Positions 58,354 through 64,000 of a stretch of 64,000 nt of DNA are shown here, piece by piece. The notes beneath the pieces are model-generated. The model was not told where the DNA came from, did not search any database, and saw only the letters and a program-made list of their open reading frames with translations. How positions within the stretch are numbered: the first letter of the stretch is position 1; each line of letters starts with the position of its first letter. The stretch covers positions 16,834 to 80,833 of the forward strand of contig NZ_JAIULG010000016.1 in the NCBI RefSeq assembly GCF_020169415.1, given 5' to 3'. The DNA comes from Tsukamurella sp. M9C (GTDB lineage: Bacteria; Actinomycetota; Actinomycetes; Mycobacteriales; Mycobacteriaceae). A program made the translations under genes and the position numbers.

Positions 58354-59561
58354 CCGACGCCGGCACCGCGCTCGACCGGGTCTTCCGCGAGGAGTACGGC
58401 CGGGTCATCGCCTCGCTCGTCCGCCGCTTCGGCGACATCACGATCGCCGAGGAGGCGGCGGGCGAGGCGATCCTCGCCGCCGCCGAGAGGTGGCCCGAGT
58501 CCGGCATCCCGCCGAACCCCGGCGCCTGGCTCACCACCACCGCGGGCAACCGCGCGATCGACCGGATCCGGCGCGAGAGCCGGCGCGACGCCAAACACAG
58601 GGCGGCCGAGATGATCCACGACGACTCCGACCCCGAACCCACCGGCGCGGTCGAGGACGACCGGCTGCGGCTGATCTTCACCTGCTGCCATCCGGCGCTC
58701 GCCCCCGAGGCGCGGGTCGCCCTCACCCTGCGCCTGCTCGGCGGCCTGACGGTGCCGGAGATCGCGCGCGCCTTCCTCGTGCCCGAGACCACGATGGGCC
58801 AGCGCATCACCCGCGCCAAGAAGAAGATCGCCGCCGCCCGCATCCCGTACCGCGTGCCGGCCGCCGCCGACCTGCCCGACCGCGTCGACGGGGTGTTGAC
58901 GGTGCTGTTCCTCGTCTTCAACGAGGGCTACCTCGCCACCGGCGAGGGCGAGCCGATCCGCGCGGAGCTGACCGGGGAGGCGATCCGGCTCGCCCGGCTC
59001 CTGCGGGCGTTGCTGCCCGAGGACCCCGAGGTCACCGGCCTGCTCGCGCTTATGCTGCTCACCGAGGCCCGCCGCGCGGCGCGGGTCCGCGGCGGGCAAC
59101 TCGTGCCGCTCGACGAGCAGGACCGCGCCGGCTGGGACCGCGCCGCCATCGCCGAGGGGCACGGTCTGGTCCGCGAGTGCCTCGCGATCAACCGGCCCGG
59201 CCGGTACCAGATCCTCGCCGCGATCGGCGCCGTGCACACCGACGCCCCGAGCGCCGACACCGTCGACTACGCGCAGGTCGTGGCGCTGTACGACCAGCTG
59301 CTGATGGTCGACGCATCCCCGATCGTGCGACTCAACCGGGCGATCGCCGTTGCCGAGCTCGACGGGCCCGAGGTCGCGCTGGCGCTGGTCGATCCGCTGC
59401 GGCTGGACGGATACCACGCCTGGCACGCGACCCGCGCGCACCTGCTGCGGAAGCTCGGGCGCACCGCCGAGGCCAAGGGCGCCTACGACGCGGCGATCGC
59501 GGCCACCGGCAACTCCGCCGAGCGCGCGTACCTCACCCGCAAGCGCGGCGAGCTGGTCTGA
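58350..59561 (+). CDS. ECF sigma factor, ECF42-type with long C-terminal extension
   Basis: 403 residues: sigma region 2 (about 10-75; FREEYGRVIASLVRRFGDITIAEEAAGEAILAAAERW, WLTTTAGNRAIDRIRR) and region 4 (about 115-165; LTLRLLGGLTVPEIARAFLVPETTMGQRITRAKKKI), then a helical TPR-like extension of about 230 residues (DUF6596 region, FNEGYLATGEG). Such proteins, with a DGPF gene directly upstream, define ECF42. Instead of an anti-sigma factor, the extension is thought to control activity. GTG 58350 overlaps the DGPF stop. Confidence 0.92.
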   Translation: MTDAGTALDRVFREEYGRVIASLVRRFGDITIAEEAAGEAILAAAERWPESGIPPNPGAWLTTTAGNRAIDRIRRESRRDAKHRAAEMIHDDSDPEPTGAVEDDRLRLIFTCCHPALAPEARVALTLRLLGGLTVPEIARAFLVPETTMGQRITRAKKKIAAARIPYRVPAAADLPDRVDGVLTVLFLVFNEGYLATGEGEPIRAELTGEAIRLARLLRALLPEDPEVTGLLALMLLTEARRAARVRGGQLVPLDEQDRAGWDRAAIAEGHGLVRECLAINRPGRYQILAAIGAVHTDAPSADTVDYAQVVALYDQLLMVDASPIVRLNRAIAVAELDGPEVALALVDPLRLDGYHAWHATRAHLLRKLGRTAEAKGAYDAAIAATGNSAERAYLTRKRGELV

Positions 59562-59562
59562 G

Positions 59563-61740
59563 CTACTCCACCGGCTCCGCGGTGGTCACGCGGTGCAGGG
59601 CGAACCGGCGGGTCGCGTCACCGTCGAGCGCGGCGAGCTGCCCGTGCCGCACGGACTCGGGCACCACGACGTGCCGCGTGAACACCCCGTTCGCGTCGAC
59701 GTACCCCAGCCGCACCGGTGTGCCCTCGCCCGCCGCGGACTGCAGCAGCGCCATCAGCTCCGGGCCGGACGTGCGGGGACCGTCGTTCGACGGGGCGTCC
59801 TGCCGCCGGATCTGCACCGCCGCGTCGGCGAGCTGATCGAGCGTGGGCTGTGCGGCCGGGGGACGGGGGCGCGGCGAAGGCAGGCGGATCGCGGCGGGCC
59901 GCAGGTCGACGACGACGCCCCGCGAGTCCTCGGCGGCGGCGTTGAAACCGGCGGCCGCGAGCCCTGCGACCAGATCCGACAGCGGGACCTGGGCGATGAG
60001 CACCGTCGGCGCGACGGCCCGCAGCGCGAGTGCCTCCGCGGCAGGGGAGGAGAGGACCGCGGCGACGAGCGCCGGATCGTCGGAGCGCAGGAAGGAACCG
60101 GCGACGCCCGCCCGGAGCGCGCCGTGCCGCCGCGCGACGTCGTCGACCAGGTACGTCAGGCCCTGCGGCACGGGCGTCACCGAGTGCGCGACGAAGAAGG
60201 CGTGCACCTCCGCCGACGTGCGGCCGGCGTCGAGCGCGCGGCGCACCGAGGCGTCCGTGACGCGGTACACGGCGGCGCCGCCCGCCGACTCGAGGTCCGC
60301 GACCAGGGCGACCGCCGCCGCGAAGTCGTGCGTCGTGGGCCCGGGGATGGTCAGCGTCAGGTCGGCCTGGAGCAGGAACTCCTCGACGGGCTTCGGCAGC
60401 GCCGCGGCCATGGCCTGCGCGGGGTCGGTGGTGCGGGCCGCGCGGCCGGCGTACGTGAGGGCGCCGCCGGCGACCAGGCCCACCACCTGCGCCTGCGCGA
60501 CGATGTCGGCGACCGCGTCCAGCGTGAGCCGGCGGTACCAGGACGGGTGCGCGAACCTCGCCGCCGCGTGCAGGTCCGGGAGGGTGGGCGCGGTTCCCGC
60601 CGGGGCCTGGGCCAGGGCGTTGAGCACGGCCGCGCGGTCCTGCGGGGCGACGGTGCTGCGCGCCGCCCGGTGCAGCGGCCCGACGATGCCCTCCTCGCCG
60701 CGGGTGCCGATCAGCGCGGGCTGCCGGCGCAGTTCCAACCAGGTCCGGGCGAGCAGGGCCCAGCGGTCGGCGGGCGCGGCGCGCAGCCACTCGTCGACGG
60801 CGACCGTCGGGGCGAAGACGGAATCCTCCTCGCCGTCGAGCTCGCCCTCCGCGATCAGCGCGGCCGCCGCGAGCAGTTCGAGGAGCAGCGCGGCGCGGTC
60901 CTCCGCGAGGCCCGCCGCCTTCGCGACGCGGCGCAGCTCGCGGATGCCGATGCCGCCGGCCTTCACCCGCTGCGCCGGGACCGCGCCCAGCACGTCGAGC
61001 ACGTCGTCGGCGTGCCGCAACAGCTCCAGCGCCGCGACCGCGCCGGCTCCGTCGGCGCCGGGGACGGGCGGACCGTCGAGCACGGGCGGCTTGAGGGAAG
61101 CACCCAGGGGGAGCTCGCCCCGCAAGCGAGTGCGGACCTCCCACGGCAGCTCGACGGTCTGGTGGTCGACGCGGGCGAGCAGGCCGGAGGCGAGCATGCG
61201 CTGCACCGGGTGGTCGGGGGAGGTGCCGGGGCCCGCCGCGGCGGTGCGGCCCAGCGGAGAGCCCTCGGCCAGGCGGTCCAGCAGGGCGCGCTCGTCGGGG
61301 CCCGCGGCGGCCAGGGCGGCGTCGATGGCGTCGAGGTCCGGCGGCGTCGTGAGCTGGGTCGAGCGCCACGGCAGCGCCTCGCGGGCGGCGGCCGTGGTGT
61401 GCAGGACGTCGTCGCCCCAGGCCAGCGCCAGGCCGCGGAGCTTGTCCGCCGACGCCAGCACCTGCTTCTTCAGCGCGCGGCCACGGAGGCGGCGGGCGAG
61501 GGCGTCGGCGTCGAGCGGCTCGGCGAGGAGCAGCTCGAGGACGGCCAGGTCCGGCAGGGTGAGGCGCTCGGCGACGCGGCCCAGCGACGACGGGCTGTTC
61601 AGGCGGCTCGCCAGCACGGCGAAACCGGCGGGGACGGGCGTCGCGACGTCGCGCCGGGCGTCGAGCAGCGCCGCGATCTCGGCGTCGGTGCGCTCGCGCA
61701 GCCACGCCGCGGGCCCCGTCGACGACGTATTACTGCTCAC
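59563..61740 (-). CDS. helicase-associated (XPB/Ssl2-like N-terminal) protein, Rv0862c-like
   Basis: 725-residue protein of the Helicase_C_3/XPB-Ssl2 family. The N-terminal half is helical with wHTH-like repeats (LTLPDLAVLELLLAEPLDADALARRL); the C-terminal part (about 380-680) has the helicase-like fold without Walker motifs, including VEEFLLQADLTLTIPGP and VLIAQVPLSDLVAGLAAAGF. In M. tuberculosis this gene lies beside XPB, suggesting a shared repair role. Here about 3.5 kb of other genes separate the two. Confidence 0.85.
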   Translation of the reverse strand: MSSNTSSTGPAAWLRERTDAEIAALLDARRDVATPVPAGFAVLASRLNSPSSLGRVAERLTLPDLAVLELLLAEPLDADALARRLRGRALKKQVLASADKLRGLALAWGDDVLHTTAAAREALPWRSTQLTTPPDLDAIDAALAAAGPDERALLDRLAEGSPLGRTAAAGPGTSPDHPVQRMLASGLLARVDHQTVELPWEVRTRLRGELPLGASLKPPVLDGPPVPGADGAGAVAALELLRHADDVLDVLGAVPAQRVKAGGIGIRELRRVAKAAGLAEDRAALLLELLAAAALIAEGELDGEEDSVFAPTVAVDEWLRAAPADRWALLARTWLELRRQPALIGTRGEEGIVGPLHRAARSTVAPQDRAAVLNALAQAPAGTAPTLPDLHAAARFAHPSWYRRLTLDAVADIVAQAQVVGLVAGGALTYAGRAARTTDPAQAMAAALPKPVEEFLLQADLTLTIPGPTTHDFAAAVALVADLESAGGAAVYRVTDASVRRALDAGRTSAEVHAFFVAHSVTPVPQGLTYLVDDVARRHGALRAGVAGSFLRSDDPALVAAVLSSPAAEALALRAVAPTVLIAQVPLSDLVAGLAAAGFNAAAEDSRGVVVDLRPAAIRLPSPRPRPPAAQPTLDQLADAAVQIRRQDAPSNDGPRTSGPELMALLQSAAGEGTPVRLGYVDANGVFTRHVVVPESVRHGQLAALDGDATRRFALHRVTTAEPVE

Positions 61741-61779
61741 CGATACAGCCTAGACACCGGGGCATGTCAGAATAGCGGC

Positions 61780-61974
61780 GTGTCTGAGACCTCGAATGCG
61801 AAGAAGCCCGGCTACGTCGACAACGGCTGGCCGCAGGCCGCCGACGGCCACGCCGAGCACGCCGTGAACGAGCTGGCCGCCCCGGTGGTCGGCGCGATGT
61901 CGCCGTTCGGCGAGCTGGAGTTCCCCCAGCAGCACATCCCGTACGTGCACCCGTCGACCCGGATCAACCGCTGA
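61780..61974 (+). CDS. small conserved protein, Rv0863-like
   Basis: 64 residues from GTG 61780. Ends with [25 protein letters not shown]; Pro/Tyr/His-rich and soluble. It occupies the place of Rv0863 between the helicase-associated gene and moaC. No function known. The stop codon overlaps a CTG that is the likely moaC start. AATAGC near 61771 may be the -10 of a nearly leaderless mRNA. Confidence 0.7.
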   Translation: MSETSNAKKPGYVDNGWPQAADGHAEHAVNELAAPVVGAMSPFGELEFPQQHIPYVHPSTRINR

Positions 61975-62450
61975 CCGACAAGCTGACACACGTCGACGAT
62001 GCGGGTGCCGCCCGCATGGTCGACGTGTCCGGCAAGGCCGTCACCGCCCGCACGGCGGTCGCGGCCGGGACCTTCCGTACCACCGAGGCCGTCGTCGTGG
62101 CGATCGCCGACGGTGCGGTCCCCAAGGGCGACGTGCTCGCCACCGCCCGCATCGCGGGCATCATGGCGGTCAAGCGCACGGCCGACCTGATCCCGCTGTG
62201 CCATCCGCTGCCGATCTCCGGCGTGACCGTCGACCTGGAGCCGTCGGGCGCGGAGATCGCCGTCACCGCCACCGTGCGCTGCACCGGCCGGACGGGCGTC
62301 GAGATGGAGGCGCTCACGGCCGTCGCGGTGGCCGGGCTGACCCTGCACGACATGGTCAAGGCCCTCGACCCCGCCGCCGTCATGACGGACGTCCGCGTGC
62401 TCACCAAGGACGGCGGCAAGACCGGCCACTGGGAGAGATCAGATGACTGA
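61971..62450 (+). CDS. moaC: cyclic pyranopterin monophosphate synthase MoaC (probable CTG start)
   Basis: MoaC completes the first step of molybdopterin synthesis, converting the MoaA product to cyclic pyranopterin monophosphate. Motifs: [23 protein letters not shown] at the N-terminus (in pieces), [47 protein letters not shown] and the catalytic Lys/Asp context [14 protein letters not shown]. The family-conserved LTHVDD lies upstream of the first ATG (62016). The only possible start covering it is CTG 61971 (or 61983), the former overlapping the preceding stop (CTGA). Length 159 residues is normal for MoaC. Confidence 0.9.
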   Translation: MTDKLTHVDDAGAARMVDVSGKAVTARTAVAAGTFRTTEAVVVAIADGAVPKGDVLATARIAGIMAVKRTADLIPLCHPLPISGVTVDLEPSGAEIAVTATVRCTGRTGVEMEALTAVAVAGLTLHDMVKALDPAAVMTDVRVLTKDGGKTGHWERSDD

Positions 62451-62943
62451 ACCGCTCCGCCCGTCCCGCGACCGCTGCGCCACCGTCGTGGTCGCCTCCA
62501 CCCGCGCCGCCCTCGGCGAACGCGCGGACACCACCGGGCCCGCCATCGCGGCGTGGCTCGGCGAGCGCGGCTTCGAGGTCTACGGGCCCGTCGTGGTGCC
62601 CGACGGCGAGGAGGTGGGCGCCGCGATCCGCTCCGCCGTCCGCCGCGGCGACGCCGTCGTTCTCACCACCGGCGGCACCGGGCTCACGCCCTCCGACCGC
62701 ACCCCCGAGGAGACGCGCGGGGCGCTCACGTTCGAGATCCCGGGCCTCGCCAACGCGATCCGCACGTCGGGCCTGCCGGACGTACCGACGACGGTGCTCA
62801 GCCGCGGGCTCGCGGGCGTCGCCGGCTCGTCGCTGGTGGTGAACCTGCCGGGCTCGTCGGGCGGGGTCCGCGACGGCCTCGCCGTGCTCGACGGCGTCCT
62901 GGCGCACGCGCTGGACCAGATCCGCGGCGGCGACCATGGCTGA
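62443..62943 (+). CDS. mog: molybdopterin adenylyltransferase-like protein (MoaB/Mog)
   Basis: 166-residue MoaB/Mog-fold protein. [42 protein letters not shown] in pieces shows the TGGTG(x)TP pterin/nucleotide-binding loop; [16 protein letters not shown] closes the site. Adenylylates molybdopterin before molybdenum insertion. ATG 62443 overlaps moaC by 8 bases and its end overlaps moaE by 8. Confidence 0.9.
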   Translation: MTEPLRPSRDRCATVVVASTRAALGERADTTGPAIAAWLGERGFEVYGPVVVPDGEEVGAAIRSAVRRGDAVVLTTGGTGLTPSDRTPEETRGALTFEIPGLANAIRTSGLPDVPTTVLSRGLAGVAGSSLVVNLPGSSGGVRDGLAVLDGVLAHALDQIRGGDHG

Positions 62944-63376
62944 CAAGCCCGCGGCAGAGGTCGTCTTCGCGCGGGTGACCGAGGAGCCGATCGACCTGGC
63001 CGCCCACGAGGCGGCCGTGACGCGGCACGAGGCCGGCGCGGTCGTGGGCTTCATCGGCGCTGTGCGCGATCACGACGGCGGCCGTGGCGTGACGGGCCTG
63101 GAGTACTCGGCGCACCCCACCGCGGAGCGCGTCATCGCGGAGGTCGTGGCGCGCGAGGCGGACGCCGCCGAGGGTGTGCGGGCGGTCGCGGTGTCGCACC
63201 GCGTGGGTCCGCTCGCGATCGGCGATGCGGCGCTCGTCGTCGCGGTGTCGGCCGATCACCGCGCGGCGGCGTTCGCGACCTGCGCGCGGGTCGTCGACGC
63301 GGTCAAGGAGGCGCTGCCCGTGTGGAAACACCAGCTGTTCCGGGACGGAACAGACGAGTGGGTCGGCAGCGCGTAG
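62936..63376 (+). CDS. moaE: molybdopterin synthase catalytic subunit MoaE
   Basis: 146-residue Moa[31 protein letters not shown] in pieces, [29 protein letters not shown] and the catalytic [17 protein letters not shown] with the conserved lysine. It converts cyclic pyranopterin to molybdopterin with sulfur from MoaD; no moaD is in the window. The last codons and stop lie in a hairpin (63356-63390). Confidence 0.95.
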   Translation: MADKPAAEVVFARVTEEPIDLAAHEAAVTRHEAGAVVGFIGAVRDHDGGRGVTGLEYSAHPTAERVIAEVVAREADAAEGVRAVAVSHRVGPLAIGDAALVVAVSADHRAAAFATCARVVDAVKEALPVWKHQLFRDGTDEWVGSA

Positions 63377-63390
63377 CCGCCGACCCACTC
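63356..63390 (+). terminator. strong hairpin spanning the moaE stop codon
   Basis: GAGTGGGTCGGC (63356-63367) pairs perfectly with GCCGACCCACTC (63379-63390), 12 bp; the 11-nt loop holds the moaE TAG (63374-63376). No T-tract follows. Position at the operon end suggests an intrinsic terminator. Confidence 0.65.
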
Positions 63391-63500
63391 GGTGCCGGTT
63401 CTCGTTATGTGGTCACCGGATCCGGGCCCGCGGTGACCTTTGTGGGGCCGCACGAGCTCGGGTGATCAGGGGCGCCGAGGCGCCCGGGGCGACCGGCGGG

Positions 63501-64000
63501 CTACCGCCGGTGCGTCGCGGGGACGACGGGGCGGACCGGCGTGACGCCGGAGCCCGGGACGATGATGCCGGGGATGCCGACCGCGGCCGTCAGGCCCTGC
63601 GCGCCGATGCCGTTCGTGCCGACGCCCGCCGCGCTGCCGATGCCGCGCGCTCCCGCGCCCGTGCCGACGCCGTTCGTGCCGACGCCCGCCGCGCTGCCCA
63701 CGCCGCGCGCGCCCGCGCCGTTCGTGGTGACGCCGCCGGTGCTGCCGATGCCGTTCGCCGTGGCGATAGGGAAGCCCGTGCCGCCGACGACCGGGATCGC
63801 TGTGCCGCCGATGCCAGCGGGGATGGCAGTGCCGCCGACGACCGGGATCGCTGCGCCGCCGATGCCAGCGGGGACGGCCGCGCCACCGATGCCGGCGGGG
63901 ACGGCCGCGCCACCGATGCCGGTGGGGACGGGGACGCCGCCCACGCGACCCGTGGGGACGTTCGCAGCGCCGGTGCCCGCGGGAACGGCCGCGGCGCCGG
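63501..64000 (-). CDS. Gly/Ala/Val-rich tandem-repeat protein (5' end outside window)
   Basis: The last 166 codons of a minus-strand gene that runs out of the window. Composition is almost only Gly, Ala, Val, Ile, Pro, Thr and Asn, in repeats: PAGIGGAAVPAGIGGAAIPVVGG-type units, then GVGSAAGVGTNGVGTG / GIGSAAGVGTNGIGAQ units, ending VVPATHRR. A secreted or wall-associated structural role is possible, but no signal peptide is visible because the start is missing. It is not a PE-PGRS (no GGAGG runs). ATG 63944 is only an internal methionine-type codon. Confidence 0.7.
   Translation of the reverse strand, partial: GAAAVPAGTGAANVPTGRVGGVPVPTGIGGAAVPAGIGGAAVPAGIGGAAIPVVGGTAIPAGIGGTAIPVVGGTGFPIATANGIGSTGGVTTNGAGARGVGSAAGVGTNGVGTGAGARGIGSAAGVGTNGIGAQGLTAAVGIPGIIVPGSGVTPVRPVVPATHRR
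63601..63720. repeat. two 60-bp direct repeats in the Gly-rich gene
   Basis: 63601-63660 and 63661-63720 are near-identical 60-bp tandem units encoding 20 residues each. A second, 51-bp tandem pair lies at about 63781-63882, followed by shorter 27-bp units. Confidence 0.8.

Noticed and set aside
63594..63930. Possible CRISPR array
   Set aside because: The repeats are contiguous, in frame and coding for Gly-rich units; there are no unique spacers and no cas genes.
1..64000. tRNA, rRNA or riboswitch
   Set aside because: I found no cloverleaf, rRNA-like block or convincing riboswitch aptamer; a covariance-model search would be needed to exclude small RNAs.

Overview
The window is very GC-rich, densely coded actinobacterial chromosome. 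Inference: a member of the Mycobacteriales, most like Tsukamurella or a close relative. Three things point there: a complete mycofactocin locus, a right-hand block with the gene order of M. tuberculosis Rv0861c-Rv0866 (XPB helicase, helicase-associated protein, small protein, moaC, mog, moaE), and a split GlcNAc phosphotransferase system. I could run no database search, so the genus is not certain. I saw no rRNA, tRNA, CRISPR array, insertion sequence or prophage. No gene-free stretch reaches 300 bases.

Layout. 1-2060: end of a 3-hydroxybutyrate dehydrogenase-like gene and an acyltransferase-3 membrane protein. 2057-9157: mycofactocin regulator mftR (minus), divergent from mftABCDEFG (plus). 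9174-15174: dihydroxyacetone kinase, two histidine phosphatases, a small S4/GNAT operon, a six-helix adenylate cyclase and a crotonase. 15191-19903: ArsR/SRPBCC pair, amino-acid ABC transporter, PPOX and PhzF proteins. 19904-30508: amino-sugar and wall-sugar region: a vapBC-like pair, nagA, split GlcNAc-type EIIC/EIIB/EIIA, a DUF445 plus Abi-alpha-like pair, then murR-murQ-murP-mupG for MurNAc catabolism. 30515-42926: mixed metabolic and regulatory genes, including a DasR/NagR-like GntR regulator. 42932-48182: pxpA-accB-accC-pxpB-pxpC (5-oxoprolinase plus biotin carboxylase parts) under a divergent LysR. 48237-54399: several regulator-target pairs, two related lipoproteins (one at 39.3-39.9 kb, one at 49.1-49.4 kb) and a 13E12/DUF222 HNH protein. 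54401-63376: XPB helicase, TetR and membrane proteins, an ECF42-type sigma factor with its DGPF partner, and molybdopterin genes. 63501-64000: start-less end of a Gly/Ala/Val-rich tandem-repeat protein.

How genes work together. The mft genes make and recycle the redox cofactor mycofactocin from the 30-residue peptide MftA. GlcNAc enters by the split PTS and is deacetylated by NagA. MurNAc or its disaccharides enter by MurP, which lacks its own EIIA and may use the EIIA at 23.3 kb, and are processed by MupG and MurQ. A nearly identical palindrome lies at the PTS promoter and at the promoter of the GntR gene 10 kb away, linking them as one regulon.

Part 2 highlights: perfect or near-perfect operators next to small regulators (vapB, XRE, TetR, ArsR), two genes that appear to use non-standard starts (ACG for arsR, CTG for moaC), several promoters placed for leaderless mRNA, a pair of lipoproteins sharing an undescribed two-cysteine motif, and a pxp operon with all the parts of a split biotin-dependent carboxylase.
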